In this document: positions 1-9,860 of the stretch, piece by piece | Layout: every line of letters begins with the position of its first letter | How positions within the stretch are numbered: the stretch's first letter is position 1 | Source: an uncultured Lachnospiraceae bacterium | Lineage (GTDB): Bacteria; Bacillota; Clostridia; Lachnospirales; Lachnospiraceae | Reading direction: 5' to 3' | Assembly (NCBI GenBank): GCA_947164865.1 | Contig: CAMUYA010000012.1 | Location: forward strand, 1 to 64,000 | Length of the DNA stretch: 64,000 nt | The notes under the pieces: model-generated | Databases searched by the model: none | What the model was told of the DNA's origin: nothing | The model's input: the letters and a program-made list of their open reading frames with translations, nothing else | Position numbers and translations under genes: made by a program

Positions 1-175
1 CCAACACGCAGCTGTGCTGCGTGCTCTGTTGCCCGAGACCGATTTTGCCCTTAGCTAAGTGAGCGCGAATTTAGCAGCAGAGCCCATGAGACAAACTACA
101 ACTCATATTGTCCATGCCGTCACTAAGTAATAACGAGCTACTGTTGGTCCATTAACCTGTAATTTATATTTCTAA
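1..175. other. Intergenic edge, no gene seen
   Basis: No convincing coding frame or RNA gene is visible between the window edge and the valS stop. The stretch has a perfect 8-bp hairpin with a 3-nt loop at 5-23 (CACGCAGC / GCTGCGTG) and an AT-rich 8-bp inverted repeat at 157-181 that overlaps the valS stop. Neither is followed by a U-run on the minus strand, so neither is called as a valS terminator. Confidence 0.5.
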
Positions 176-2854
176 TTACAGCGAATTAAGCCTCTCGGTA
201 ACCTGCGCGAGCATCTGAGTGTACTTTTCGAGTTTCGCACGCTCCTCGGCAACCTTCTCGGCAGGTGCCTTGGAGATGAACCGCTCGTTGCCGAGCATCC
301 CGTTCGAGCGCTTTATCTCGCCCTCCAGACGCTCCTTTTCCTTACCGAGCCTCTCCTTCTCCTTCTCGATATCAACAAGCTCCGCAAAAGGAATATAAAG
401 CGTTGCATTGGGGATCACGATAGAAACCGCATCATCTGCGATCCCGTTCTTGTCACCCTGTATCATAACATCATTCGCAAACGCAAGTGATGCAAAGAAA
501 AGCTTTCCTTCCTCGAATGTACGCACGGTGTCCCTGTCCTCGCTTACTACATATACCGCAGCCTTTCTGCTGGGGGGGACATTCATCTCGGTGCGCACAT
601 TTCTGATTCCTCTTACCGCTTCTTTGATAAGCTCGATATCGTGCTCCTGCCTTGCAAAATTCCTGCTCTCGTCATACTTAGGCCAGCTGCTTATCATGAT
701 GGATTCTTCCTCATCCTGGATATTGCAGAAGATTTCCTCGGTGATAAAAGGCATATAAGGATGAAGGAGCTTCAGTGCATCGATAAGTACCGCCTTGAGA
801 GTCCAGAGAGCCGCATTCTGGCTGACAGTGTCGTCGGTAGCATAGAGCCTGGGCTTAACCATTTCGATATACCAGTCGCAGAACTCGTCCCAGATGAAAT
901 CATAAACCTTCTGAACCGCGATACCCAGCTCAAAATTATCCATGTTCTCGGTAACATCTTTAACCAGAGTGTTTAGCTTTGAAAGGATCCACTTATCATC
1001 AGGCTCCAGCTCATTTTCAGCGGGCTTATGAACCGTAAGGCCGCTCTTCTCGGCTGCCTGATCGAAGTTCATCATGATGAACCTTGTGGCGTTCCATACC
1101 TTGTTGGCGAAGTTCCTGCTGTTCTCCACTCTCTCGTAATAGAAACGCATATCGTTTCCGGGTGCGTTTCCGGTGATGAGTGTGAGCCTTAGCGCATCTG
1201 CACCGTACTTGTCGATTATCTCAAGAGGATCGATGCCGTTGCCGAGGGACTTACTCATCTTTCTTCCCTGGCTGTCGCGAACAAGGCCGTGGAAGAGCAC
1301 AGTCTTGAAAGGCTTTTCGCCCATATGCTCATAGCCAGAGAATATCATTCTGATTACCCAGAAAAAGATAATGTCATATCCCGTTACGAGCACATCAGTG
1401 GGATAGAAATAATCAAGATCCTCTGTCTTATCAGGCCAGCCCAAGGTCTCAAAAGGCCAGAGAGCGGATGAAAACCATGTATCCAACGTATCGGGATCCT
1501 GCTCGAAATGATTCTTTCCGCACTTGGGGCAAACAGTGGGTGCCTCCTTTGCAACCACGGTTTCACCGCAATCCTGACAGTAATATGCGGGGATCCTGTG
1601 GCCCCACCAGAGCTGACGGCTGATACACCAGTCGCGGATATTGTCGGTCCAGTTGAAGTAGTTTTTCTCCATGCGCTCGGGAATGAGACGGATCTCTCCG
1701 TTTCTTACCGCCTCTGCCGCAGGCTTGATGAGCTCACTCATCTTAACAAACCACTGCTCCTTTACAAGAGGCTCGATGGTGGTCTTGCAGCGGTCATGGG
1801 TTCCAACGTTGTGAACATGATCTTCTATCTTTTCAAGAAGACCCATTTCATCGAGTTCCTTAACGATGGCCTTGCGAGCTTCATAGCGATCCATACCTGC
1901 GAATTTGCCGCCGTTTTTGTTGATCGTGGCATCATCATTCATTATGTTGATGATGGGCAGATCGTGACGCTTTCCTACCTCGAAGTCGTTGGGGTCATGA
2001 GCGGGAGTGATCTTAACCACACCGGTTCCGAACTCACGGTCAACATAGGTATCCTCAACTATGGGGATAATACGGTTCATAAGAGGAAGCATTACCCTGC
2101 GTCCGTGCAGATGAGTGTATCTCTCATCATCGGGATGGATAGCGACTGCCGTATCACCCAGCATTGTTTCGGGACGAGTGGTTGCAAATGTGAGGAATTC
2201 CGTCTTGGAAGGCTCACCTGTGGCCTCATCGATAAGAGGGTACTTGATATGCCAGAAATGACCTGCCTGCTCCTCGTATTCAACCTCAGCATCGGATATG
2301 GAAGTATTACAAACCGGGCACCAGTTGATGATCCTTGAGCCCTTGTATATGTATCCTTTTTCATGCATCTTTACGAATACTTCGGTAACTGCTCTGTTGC
2401 ATCCCTCGTCCATCGTAAAGCGCTCTCTGTCCCAGTCGCAGGATGAGCCCATCTTTTTGAGCTGGGATACTATACGTCCACCGTATTCCTTTTTCCAGTC
2501 CCAGGCACGCTTGAGAAATCCCTCACGTCCCAGATCGTTTTTATCGATTCCCTCTTTCTTTAAGGTCTCGATGATCTTTACTTCCGTAGCAATGGAAGCA
2601 TGATCTGTACCGGGCTGCCAGAGAGCATTATATCCCTGCATGCGCTTCCAGCGGATAAGGATATCCTGCATGGTGTTATCAAGCGCATGGCCCATATGAA
2701 GCTGGCCTGTGATATTTGGCGGCGGGATCACGATCGTAAAGGGGGTCTTTGAATGATCGACCTCGGCATGAAAGTATTTCTTATCAAGCCATTTCTGATA
2801 GATCCTGTCCTCGATCCCTTTCGGATCATAAGTTTTTGCGAGTTCTTTTGACAT
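176..2854 (-). CDS. valS: Valyl-tRNA synthetase
   Basis: Charges tRNA-Val with valine in the cytosol and edits misactivated threonine. Class I synthetase signatures are visible: the HIGH-type motif as HMGH near residue 51 ([17 protein letters not shown]), the KMSKS loop as [11 protein letters not shown], and the CP1 editing domain with [17 protein letters not shown]. The C-terminal arm is a charged coiled coil typical of ValRS. At 892 residues the length is normal. The frame is open about 70 codons further upstream, but that part is the T-box leader; ATG at 2854 is chosen because AAGGAGGAA lies 5-6 nt upstream of it. Expression is controlled by the T-box in the leader, which reads uncharged tRNA-Val. 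The gene is monocistronic as far as can be seen. Confidence 0.97.
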   Translation of the reverse strand: MSKELAKTYDPKGIEDRIYQKWLDKKYFHAEVDHSKTPFTIVIPPPNITGQLHMGHALDNTMQDILIRWKRMQGYNALWQPGTDHASIATEVKIIETLKKEGIDKNDLGREGFLKRAWDWKKEYGGRIVSQLKKMGSSCDWDRERFTMDEGCNRAVTEVFVKMHEKGYIYKGSRIINWCPVCNTSISDAEVEYEEQAGHFWHIKYPLIDEATGEPSKTEFLTFATTRPETMLGDTAVAIHPDDERYTHLHGRRVMLPLMNRIIPIVEDTYVDREFGTGVVKITPAHDPNDFEVGKRHDLPIINIMNDDATINKNGGKFAGMDRYEARKAIVKELDEMGLLEKIEDHVHNVGTHDRCKTTIEPLVKEQWFVKMSELIKPAAEAVRNGEIRLIPERMEKNYFNWTDNIRDWCISRQLWWGHRIPAYYCQDCGETVVAKEAPTVCPKCGKNHFEQDPDTLDTWFSSALWPFETLGWPDKTEDLDYFYPTDVLVTGYDIIFFWVIRMIFSGYEHMGEKPFKTVLFHGLVRDSQGRKMSKSLGNGIDPLEIIDKYGADALRLTLITGNAPGNDMRFYYERVENSRNFANKVWNATRFIMMNFDQAAEKSGLTVHKPAENELEPDDKWILSKLNTLVKDVTENMDNFELGIAVQKVYDFIWDEFCDWYIEMVKPRLYATDDTVSQNAALWTLKAVLIDALKLLHPYMPFITEEIFCNIQDEEESIMISSWPKYDESRNFARQEHDIELIKEAVRGIRNVRTEMNVPPSRKAAVYVVSEDRDTVRTFEEGKLFFASLAFANDVMIQGDKNGIADDAVSIVIPNATLYIPFAELVDIEKEKERLGKEKERLEGEIKRSNGMLGNERFISKAPAEKVAEERAKLEKYTQMLAQVTERLNSL

Positions 2855-2867
2855 GGGGGTTCCTCCT

Positions 2868-3283
2868 TGGAAATTCTTTGCTGCCCCGAAGAATCGGAGC
2901 TGTTCTTGGAAGATGCAAAGGACTTTTCTTTTCAGGTCAATGGCTTTCCCCAAAAACAAAAGCCCTTCGCACTCCCATAGGAATGCAAAGGGCGTAAAAT
3001 ACGCGGTACCACCTTTGTTCGCAGAAACGTAACCGATTCTCGCTTTCGGACCTTTCTGCCTCATTACACCGTATCGTGGATCGACGGGATGACTACGCAG
3101 ATCTTTTCACATGATCGGTGATCCCGAAAGCTTTTGATCCTTCACCATCCGGCTCGGAAGCTACCTTCTGTAATCCTGCGCACGGAAGCTCTCAGCCTGT
3201 ATGCTTCCTTCTCTGTCTTGCGGTATTTACATACTCCTCTTCGTCACAGCCATGTTGTATTATGCGGGTTTCCCTGCTTGTTA
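2868..3283 (-). promoter_or_regulatory. T-box riboswitch leader of valS
   Basis: The roughly 400-nt leader carries the invariant T-box sequence GGTGGTACCGCG at about 3016-3002, followed at once by a strong intrinsic terminator (2962-2993) with a U-rich tail. Further upstream are the Stem I landmarks AGAGGAGTA and a GGTG element. By family knowledge, uncharged tRNA pairs with a specifier codon in Stem I and with the T-box bulge, favouring the antiterminator and letting valS be transcribed. I could not place the valine specifier codon with certainty (GTA and GTC triplets both occur in plausible loops). Confidence 0.93.
2951..2993 (-). terminator. T-box regulated attenuator of valS
   Basis: On the minus strand GCCCTTTGCATTCC pairs with GGGAGTGCGAAGGGC and is followed by TTTTGTTTTT. 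The 5' arm begins just after the T-box sequence, the usual arrangement for terminator/antiterminator switching. Confidence 0.9.
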
Positions 3284-3289
3284 AAGCAT

Positions 3290-3318
3290 ATATTATGCCA
3301 GAAGCGGCCTTTTGTCAA
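3290..3318 (-). promoter_or_regulatory. valS promoter
   Basis: A perfect -35 TTGACA (3318-3313), 17-bp spacer and -10 TAATAT (3295-3290), placing the transcription start near 3283, immediately before the T-box Stem I. It overlaps the last codons of the HD-GYP gene at 3315. Confidence 0.85.
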
Positions 3319-5510
3319 GATTCTTCCGTAAAGTTCCTGATTCCCATTCCCAGCATCGATTCGTGCGCTTCGGAAATCATTCTTGCTTCTTCTCCCGCTT
3401 CAGCAAACAGAGCGGCGATCTGCGGATCAAACTGCGTTCCGGCACCTTCGGTTATAATAGACATAGCCTTTTCAAAGGGGAAGGGCTCCTTGTAGCTTCG
3501 CTTGGAAACAAGGGCGTCAAATACATCGGCCACCGCCATGATACGGGCTGACAGCGGAATCTCCTCACCGGCCTTTCCGCTGGGATATCCTGTTCCGTCC
3601 CATCTTTCGTGATGGTAAGTGGCAAGGTTTTTTGCCTCTTTCAGATATCCGCTGTCCGATACCAGCGACATCGCGCTTGCGATGATCTTATTACCTGCAG
3701 TGGTGTGGCTCTTCATAATGGCGAACTCTTCATCTGTAAGCCTGCCGGGCTTGTTGAGAATGGTATCCGATACCATTATCTTTCCTACGTCGTGAAGAGG
3801 CGCAGAGTTTATAACATCAGCCATATATTCGTCCGTCAGAATATCGGGATAGAGACCTTTTTCTCTCATCTTATTCATGATAAGACGCACATAAGCGGCT
3901 GTCTTTCTGACATGATCGCCGGTGTTTTTGTCTCGGCCTTCGACCAGATCCGCAAGCACGTAGATAAGGCCGTTCTGCATATGGGATATCTCTTCGCCCT
4001 TGGCCTCAACGTCCTCGAGGTATCCCACTGTTTCTGCGATGGTCTTTGAAAGAGATTCATACAGGTTTTCGATCTCGTCACCTGTCTGAATATCAAGATG
4101 CTGCAGTCTGTCAACGCTTATCTCAAGAGCCTCATCGCTGTCATAGGCAAACTTTCTGGCCGAAAGCGTCATTGCTACTATGGGGTATATCAGCTGATAA
4201 TCCACAAGCCAGATGCAGAGCGCCAGGATGAATATATAAAATCCCATAAACAGTGAGAAAACCTTGGTCATGAAATTAAGCGCCGAAAGCCTGATCTCCT
4301 CGACCTGAATATCGGCAGCCGTATAGCAGACACATTCTCCTGATGCATCATAAACCGGTTCGAACACCGTAAGCAGTCTTCCGTACTTTGTATCATCCAG
4401 AATCGGTTCTACAACTTCGCCCCGGAGAAGCGCATCTCTGTAGGGTTCCAGATATTCCTCAAGCTCTATGAGGGTTCCGGGTTCCTGCCCCTCTACCTCC
4501 GGTGTATCAAGATCGAAAATAACCTTTACGCCTTCCGGAACGAATTTATACACATAGATATATTCTATGTCGGGATTTCCCTTCCTGATGCTCTCCAGGT
4601 TTTTCTCTATCCCGGCATAATCAGGCCCCGACCTTCCCAGCTCAAGGTACTCATCCACCTTGTCCGGATCTATCTGATTGGCAGTGAGAAGTGCTGCGCT
4701 TGTACAACTGTGGGTATACTGGTTCATCGCAAAATTGGAATAGATGATATAGCTTATGGCCGTCGTTACCACCGCCACGCAGAACATGATGGCGGAAATG
4801 ATGGTGACGATCTTTCCCCGTAAAGAAAATGATCTTGTAATACTCTTTCTGGCATCGCGCAGAGCATTCTCGGAAAGAGGAGCCTGACGCCATCCCGTAA
4901 GCCATAAATATGGCTTATATTTATCCGGAATGAGCTTTATAATGATAAATACCAGAATAACCGTGATCCCTTTATCGATGAGATCGATAACGATATCCGA
5001 TGTCATCTGCGCCCAGAAAACGCTCATCTGACCGTTTTCCAGAAGCCTTCTGGCAAAGGGTGCGCTGATGCCCTCTCCAAGGCCATACCCATAGAGGAAA
5101 TACGTAAGAAGCGATCCCAGTGCCCCTCCTATAAATGCAAAAACGGGAATGGTCAGTATTGCCTTCCAGATTTTGTCAAACCAGCCTTTTCTGGCAAGGA
5201 ATGTGCCGCTTGCCGCGATCATCGTAGATAGCACGACATAATAAGCATTCCCGGGATTTCCCTGCATGTTAATGATATTATTAAGATAGCCTATTGCGAT
5301 TCCGGGCAGATATCCGCCAAGTATGGCGGCAAGAAGGGTTCCGACATTATCCAGATAAAGCGGTATATGTAGAGCGCCGGCCGCTCTGGGAAGTAAAAAA
5401 TTTATGAGAATAGCGCCGGCAAAAAAAGCAATCTGAAAGGCAAGATGCTTTTTGCCTTCGGTTTTAGTCATTCTGTCGGGATCGTTATTTGCCGGGGACT
5501 TTTTATCCAT
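3315..5510 (-). CDS. Membrane sensor HD-GYP phosphodiesterase
   Basis: Predicted membrane-bound c-di-GMP phosphodiesterase. Order of parts over about 731 residues: an N-terminal block of five or six membrane helices (about 25-200) that resembles ECF-transporter S-component or MASE-like sensor modules (motif YLDNVGTLLAAILGGYLPG), a second helix (about 235-260), an extracytoplasmic Cache-like sensor region (about 265-405), a helix near 410-435, a HAMP-like linker, and a C-terminal HD-GYP domain. Catalytic signatures are intact: HDVGK, HTTAG and HHERWDGTGYPSG. ATG at 5510 is preferred over an upstream GTG because AGAGGTGA lies at correct spacing and overlaps that GTG. It follows the Nudix gene by 30 nt. 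The ligand of the membrane block is unknown. Confidence 0.9.
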   Translation of the reverse strand: MDKKSPANNDPDRMTKTEGKKHLAFQIAFFAGAILINFLLPRAAGALHIPLYLDNVGTLLAAILGGYLPGIAIGYLNNIINMQGNPGNAYYVVLSTMIAASGTFLARKGWFDKIWKAILTIPVFAFIGGALGSLLTYFLYGYGLGEGISAPFARRLLENGQMSVFWAQMTSDIVIDLIDKGITVILVFIIIKLIPDKYKPYLWLTGWRQAPLSENALRDARKSITRSFSLRGKIVTIISAIMFCVAVVTTAISYIIYSNFAMNQYTHSCTSAALLTANQIDPDKVDEYLELGRSGPDYAGIEKNLESIRKGNPDIEYIYVYKFVPEGVKVIFDLDTPEVEGQEPGTLIELEEYLEPYRDALLRGEVVEPILDDTKYGRLLTVFEPVYDASGECVCYTAADIQVEEIRLSALNFMTKVFSLFMGFYIFILALCIWLVDYQLIYPIVAMTLSARKFAYDSDEALEISVDRLQHLDIQTGDEIENLYESLSKTIAETVGYLEDVEAKGEEISHMQNGLIYVLADLVEGRDKNTGDHVRKTAAYVRLIMNKMREKGLYPDILTDEYMADVINSAPLHDVGKIMVSDTILNKPGRLTDEEFAIMKSHTTAGNKIIASAMSLVSDSGYLKEAKNLATYHHERWDGTGYPSGKAGEEIPLSARIMAVADVFDALVSKRSYKEPFPFEKAMSIITEGAGTQFDPQIAALFAEAGEEARMISEAHESMLGMGIRNFTEES

Positions 5511-5540
5511 AAAGATCACCTCTGCATTCAGACATTTTGA

Positions 5541-6008
5541 TCAGATTCCATATACATGCTCATCATGACCGATGAGTTTTCCTTCATCATTATACACCAG
5601 TTTGACCGAAAAAAATGGCAATTTTTTCTCCATAAGGCGGAAAAAGATCTTATCCCCTTCCCAGATGGGGAGATCGCATACTCTGTTTATCTCAACCCAC
5701 TCCAGGTCTCCCTCGTCGCATACGCGCATCGTGCCGGAAAAGTCATCCGATGTAAAAAGATGCATATATTCTGTTATATCCTTATAGACGAAAGTTACTA
5801 TTCCGCGGTAATCCATCCTGCCGACGGTGAGCCCTGTTTCCTCGAATGTCTCGCGTCTGGCACATTCTTCCGGGGATTCCTGCGGCTCAAACTTTCCGCC
5901 TACTCCTATCCATTTATCCTTGTTGTAATCGCCCTCTTTTTTTGTGCGGTGAAGCATAAGATATCTGTCATCGCTGACAAGATGGACGAGCGTCGAATTA
6001 ACAATCAT
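5541..6008 (-). CDS. Nudix hydrolase (MutT/8-oxo-dGTPase-like)
   Basis: Cleaves a nucleoside diphosphate linked to another moiety, most likely an oxidised or non-canonical nucleotide. The 155-residue protein carries a full Nudix box, G-x5-E-x7-R-E-x-x-E-E-x-G, beginning at GGKFEP and ending REtFEETGL at about residues 38-60. Its size and overall form match the small MutT-type (8-oxo-dGTP diphosphatase) subgroup common in Clostridia; substrate is inferred only. The stop codon lies 30 nt upstream of the HD-GYP gene and its start lies 13 nt after the GGDEF-EAL stop, so the three genes may be co-transcribed. Confidence 0.88.
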   Translation of the reverse strand: MIVNSTLVHLVSDDRYLMLHRTKKEGDYNKDKWIGVGGKFEPQESPEECARRETFEETGLTVGRMDYRGIVTFVYKDITEYMHLFTSDDFSGTMRVCDEGDLEWVEINRVCDLPIWEGDKIFFRLMEKKLPFFSVKLVYNDEGKLIGHDEHVYGI

Positions 6009-6021
6009 TTCTTTTCCCGTA

Positions 6022-7977
6022 TCAGATAAGCTTTTTTAATTCTCCGGCATTGAAATCCGGATTCTCCGTGTAAGATCTGAAAAGTTCCGAAACACCGTCA
6101 AAGTCTTTCGATTCGTTAAATATGGCAAATTCGCACATTTCACCCACAAAGCCGGGCTGGAACACGTCTCCGCCAAGTATGATACGCTTGACAAAACGGT
6201 TTGGCGGTACATTTTCCGATTGTGCCACAGGATCGCCGTTAATATAAACGTAGGCTTTTTCCGTCACGGCATTATATGAAATAACCACATGCCACCACAT
6301 GCCCGGGAGAAGTGCACACACCGGCGTATCATGCCAGCCGTTTACTTCCCTGGAGTCGCGTATCCGAAATACCGCATTCCCCTCCCATGCCAGCGGCGAA
6401 AAGCTTGCAAATCCTGTCTCAAATTTGATATATACCGCAGAACTCCAGCTGCGTATCCTGTCCGGCTTTATCCAAAAGCTGACGGCCCAGCTGTCATTGC
6501 ATATTGCCTTGGGAGATATCTCGATGATATTGGTCTCAACTTTTCCGCCGGGGAAAGACACCGCCTTTGAGCCCTTAAAGATACCGTCGGAGAATACAAG
6601 CGCAGCCCCGTTATAGTCTCCCCGGAGGCTTCCGTCCTTGGACATAAGCTCCTCATTATCCAAAGGAAAAACAAATGAATCAAGGATATTGTTCTTATGC
6701 TTCTGCGCGTATTCCTCAAACTCTTCAAGCGCGAGCGGTCTCGCATAATAAAAGCCCTGCGCTATCTGGCAGCTGCAGCCGGTGATGAAATCTATCTGCT
6801 CTTTGGTCTCGAGACCTTCCGTCACCACCTGTATCTTAAGATCCCTGCACATGGCTATAACACTTCGGATAACCTGGCGCCCCCTCGAACTGTCTGCGGA
6901 GCTCTGAAGAAATCCCTTGTCGAGCTTAACGATATCAACAGGGAGGTCCTGCAGCAGATTAAGAGCCGAGAAGCCCGATCCGAAATCATCCACCGACACA
7001 ATGAAACCGCTTTTTCTGAGCCTTTCGGTCATCTCGATGAGCTCCCGTGTATCCTTTATGAATATGCTCTCTGTTATCTCAAGTTCCAGTTCATTGTGAG
7101 GGATCCCGTAGCTGTCGGCAATCCGGGACAGTTCTTCAGGAAAGCTTTGATTATACAGATGAAGTCTTGAAATATTCACAGATATGGGAATACTCTCGTA
7201 GCTTCTGCCCTTCCATCCGGCCTTGATCCGGCAGACTTCCTCAAACATATACATATCAAGCTTAGATATAAAGCCGTCTTTTTCGAAAATAGGGATAAAG
7301 ACATCGGGCATGCGGATGCCTTCCGTAGGATGGACCCAACGGCACAAAGCCTCGGCGCCCACTATCTCGGATGAGATCATGTTCACCTTGGGCTGCAGAT
7401 ATGCCCTGAACTGGTGCTCTTCCAGTGCGTTATCCATCTCCATTTCGATGTTCCGGCTTACCTCGAAGTTTTTATCCTCACTGTTGTATATGGAATACTT
7501 GTTTTTTCCGTTGAATTTAGACTGATACATCGCGGAATCACAGCGCGCAAGAATATCATCCAGGCTCTGCCCGGCGCGCTGGTCCATAACGATGCCTATA
7601 GAAAGTGAAATAAGCGAGAGAATATCCGGCCTGAAATTGATCTCCCTGATCCCCTCGCGGATCGATTCCGCCACATCCTTAACGGCATCTTCGGCAGAAT
7701 CTCCGTCCATAAGGATAACGAACTCGTCCCCGCCGACACGGGAAACAAAGCCTGCAGCATTGTCTCTTATAAGATCGGAAACGCATCTCAGAAGCAGATC
7801 TCCCATGCTGTGGCCGTAAATATCGTTAACCTTTTTGAAATTGTCGATGTCGACAAACATGGCGTGAATATGTTCTTCTTCGCCAAGATCATTGTAAAAC
7901 CTGTACAGACCCCGCCTGTTCGGGAGGTCTGTCAGATAATCGACATCAGCCTGATCCACTCTGTAATCCGGATTCAT
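6022..7977 (-). CDS. GGDEF-EAL protein with C-terminal LamG-like domain
   Basis: Predicted bifunctional c-di-GMP enzyme of 651 residues. GGDEF domain at about 10-165 with an intact active site (RVGGDEF) and no N-terminal sensor beyond a few residues. EAL domain at about 180-425 with the known catalytic elements visible: AEALCRW, SVNIS, ELEITES, VDDFGSGF, VKLDKGF, TEGLET and QGFYYARPL. Residues about 440-645 form a jelly-roll segment resembling the concanavalin A-like/LamG family (AVSFWIKPD, WWHVVISYN, VYINGD, FVGEMCEFAIF). There is no signal peptide or membrane helix, so this lectin-like domain should be cytosolic, which is unusual. It may bind a carbohydrate or glycogen-like polymer and tune c-di-GMP turnover; that is inference. 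Confidence 0.9.
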   Translation of the reverse strand: MNPDYRVDQADVDYLTDLPNRRGLYRFYNDLGEEEHIHAMFVDIDNFKKVNDIYGHSMGDLLLRCVSDLIRDNAAGFVSRVGGDEFVILMDGDSAEDAVKDVAESIREGIREINFRPDILSLISLSIGIVMDQRAGQSLDDILARCDSAMYQSKFNGKNKYSIYNSEDKNFEVSRNIEMEMDNALEEHQFRAYLQPKVNMISSEIVGAEALCRWVHPTEGIRMPDVFIPIFEKDGFISKLDMYMFEEVCRIKAGWKGRSYESIPISVNISRLHLYNQSFPEELSRIADSYGIPHNELELEITESIFIKDTRELIEMTERLRKSGFIVSVDDFGSGFSALNLLQDLPVDIVKLDKGFLQSSADSSRGRQVIRSVIAMCRDLKIQVVTEGLETKEQIDFITGCSCQIAQGFYYARPLALEEFEEYAQKHKNNILDSFVFPLDNEELMSKDGSLRGDYNGAALVFSDGIFKGSKAVSFPGGKVETNIIEISPKAICNDSWAVSFWIKPDRIRSWSSAVYIKFETGFASFSPLAWEGNAVFRIRDSREVNGWHDTPVCALLPGMWWHVVISYNAVTEKAYVYINGDPVAQSENVPPNRFVKRIILGGDVFQPGFVGEMCEFAIFNESKDFDGVSELFRSYTENPDFNAGELKKLI

Positions 7978-8009
7978 TTTAAATCCCCAATAGTTTTATA
8001 AACTTCACA

Positions 8010-8444
8010 TCAGATGTTCATTACTTCATCCTGGGTAAGGATCTTAAGGCCCTTTGCAACCAGCCTGGCCTCTGCGGCCTTAGTGTCGGCCACTCGGAAT
8101 ATCATACATGCCTTCTTGGTGGTCTTATGGCCGGAAACGGCGTACATATACTCGATATTAACATCCGCCTCAACAAAGATATTGATAAGCTTGTCGAGTC
8201 CGCCTGTCTCGTCCGGGATCTCAACCACAAGAACGGAATTGAGATTGGTGACAAAATCGGCTTCCTTAAGTGTGTTTACCGCCGATATCGGATCGTCTAC
8301 CACAATTCTGGCAATACCAAAATCTCTGGTCTCAACCATCGAGATCGCTCTCATATCTATCTCGTGCTCAGCGAGCACTCCCGTCATTTTTTTCAGTGCA
8401 CCGGGCTTATTTTCAAGAAAAACCGAAATCTGTTTTACTGACAT
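8010..8444 (-). CDS. Tandem ACT-domain amino-acid sensor
   Basis: About 144 residues made of two ACT domains (about 1-70 with ISVFLENKPGALKKM, and 75-140 with GGLDKLINIFVEADVNIEY). No enzyme domain is attached. Proteins of this type bind amino acids and are regularly found beside indolepyruvate oxidoreductase and phenylacetate-CoA ligase genes in anaerobes, as here. It probably senses an aromatic amino acid and regulates the upstream enzymes, an inference from context. ATG at 8444 is preferred to 8450 because the GAGAGGG ribosome site is about 7 nt from it and only one or two from the other. Confidence 0.85.
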   Translation of the reverse strand: MSVKQISVFLENKPGALKKMTGVLAEHEIDMRAISMVETRDFGIARIVVDDPISAVNTLKEADFVTNLNSVLVVEIPDETGGLDKLINIFVEADVNIEYMYAVSGHKTTKKACMIFRVADTKAAEARLVAKGLKILTQDEVMNI

Positions 8445-8523
8445 ATTCATACCCTCTCTTTCTTAGCTTTGCGCTGAGTGACCGCTATATCCGGCGGTCA
8501 CCTTAGCTGTATTTGTGCATGCG

Positions 8524-9825
8524 TCAGATCTTTCTCTTATCGATAACTCTCACTGCCTTACCTTCGCTTCTGGCGATAGATTTGGGCGCAAGGAGAGAAA
8601 CCTTGGCCTTGATACCGAGCATCGCCTTCAGATCGTCCGAAAGCTTTCTCTGGCGGCCTTCGATCTCGCCGATATTGTCGGTGAACATCTCAGGTGTCAT
8701 CTCAACCTGCACATCAAAGGTGTCGGTATTGTTAACACGATCGACTATGATCTGATAGTTTGCAGCATATCCGTTGTTCATGAGCACAGTCTCGATCTGG
8801 CTCGGGAATACGTTTACGCCACGGATAATGAGCATGTCGTCACTTCTGCCCATGGGCTTGGCCATCTTGACATGGGTTCTGCCGCAGGAACATTTCTCTC
8901 TTGTGAGCTTGCAGATATCTCTTGTGCGATAGCGGATCATAGGGAATGCTTCCTTGTCGACCGCTGTAAATACAAGCTCACCGACAGATCCCTCGGGGAG
9001 AACTTCCTCGGTGTCGGGATCGATTATCTCGGCAATGAAGTGATCCTCATTGATATGCATTCCGCTCTGAGCCGAGCACTCAAAAGCCACTCCGGGGCCG
9101 GAAAGCTCTGTAAGTCCGTATATATCAAAGGCTTTGATACCGAGAGTCTTCTCGATATCCTTTCTCATTTCCTCGCTCCATGCCTCAGCGCCGAAGATGC
9201 CGGCCTTAAGAGGAATATCGTCGGGACCGTAGCCCAGCTCCTTCATCCTCTCGCCGAGATAAGCAGCGTAACTGGGTGTGCAGCAAAGGATGGTAGCCGA
9301 AAGGTCCATCGCAAACATTATCTGACGGTCGGTATTTCCCGAGCTGATGGGAATGGTGAGGGATCCAACCTTGTGCGATCCGCCGTGAAGACCCGCTCCT
9401 CCGGTGAAAAGTCCGTAGCCGTAAGAAACCTGTACAACATCCTCGTTTGTTGCGCCTGCTGCCGTAAGAGCTCTTGCACAGCAGTCCTCCCAAAGGTCTA
9501 TATCGTGCTGGGTGTAATACGCCACCACTCTCTTTCCGGTGGTACCTGATGTAGAGTGGATACGCACGCACTCACTTAAAGGTCTTCCAAGGAGCCCGTA
9601 TGGATAGGCATCACGAAGGTCTGCTTTCGAAAGGAACGGAAGCTTGTGCAGATCGTCCACCGACTTGATATCATCGGGAGTAACTCCCTTTGCTTCCATT
9701 TTTTTGCGATAATACGGGACATTATCCCATACACTTTTTACCTGTTTGACGAGCTTTTCGCTCTGAATCTCCCTTATCTTTTCATAAGGGGCGCACTCAA
9801 TTTCTTCCTGATAGTAACGTTCCAT
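8524..9825 (-). CDS. paaK: Phenylacetate-CoA ligase
   Basis: Adenylate-forming enzyme (433 residues) that activates phenylacetate or related aryl acetates to CoA thioesters with ATP. Visible motifs: the P-loop-like STSGTTGKRVV at about residue 92, YGLTELSGPG at about 237, and YRTRDICKL; the C-terminal subdomain has RGVNVFPSQIE, typical of the PaaK family. It lies between iorB (35 nt) and the ACT gene (about 80 nt). With iorAB it can connect aryl acetate, aryl-acetyl-CoA and aryl pyruvate, running either toward aromatic amino acid synthesis or toward energy-yielding breakdown. Aryl specificity cannot be read from the sequence. Confidence 0.92.
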   Translation of the reverse strand: MERYYQEEIECAPYEKIREIQSEKLVKQVKSVWDNVPYYRKKMEAKGVTPDDIKSVDDLHKLPFLSKADLRDAYPYGLLGRPLSECVRIHSTSGTTGKRVVAYYTQHDIDLWEDCCARALTAAGATNEDVVQVSYGYGLFTGGAGLHGGSHKVGSLTIPISSGNTDRQIMFAMDLSATILCCTPSYAAYLGERMKELGYGPDDIPLKAGIFGAEAWSEEMRKDIEKTLGIKAFDIYGLTELSGPGVAFECSAQSGMHINEDHFIAEIIDPDTEEVLPEGSVGELVFTAVDKEAFPMIRYRTRDICKLTREKCSCGRTHVKMAKPMGRSDDMLIIRGVNVFPSQIETVLMNNGYAANYQIIVDRVNNTDTFDVQVEMTPEMFTDNIGEIEGRQRKLSDDLKAMLGIKAKVSLLAPKSIARSEGKAVRVIDKRKI

Positions 9826-9860
9826 GATGTCTTAGGTGCTCCTTTCGGTGATTTTTATCA

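Noticed and set aside
157..181. AT-rich inverted repeat at the end of valS as a terminator
   Set aside because: The stem is only 8 bp of mostly A-T pairs and no U-tract follows on the minus strand.
1508..2338. 276-codon plus-strand ORF inside valS
   Set aside because: Antisense shadow of a highly conserved gene; no ribosome site and no recognisable domain.
2855..3064. N-terminal extension of valS
   Set aside because: The extra 70 codons translate the T-box and its terminator; the ATG with AAGGAGGAA is at 2854.
8515..9549. 344-codon plus-strand ORF inside paaK
   Set aside because: Antisense shadow; paaK motifs on the other strand are complete.
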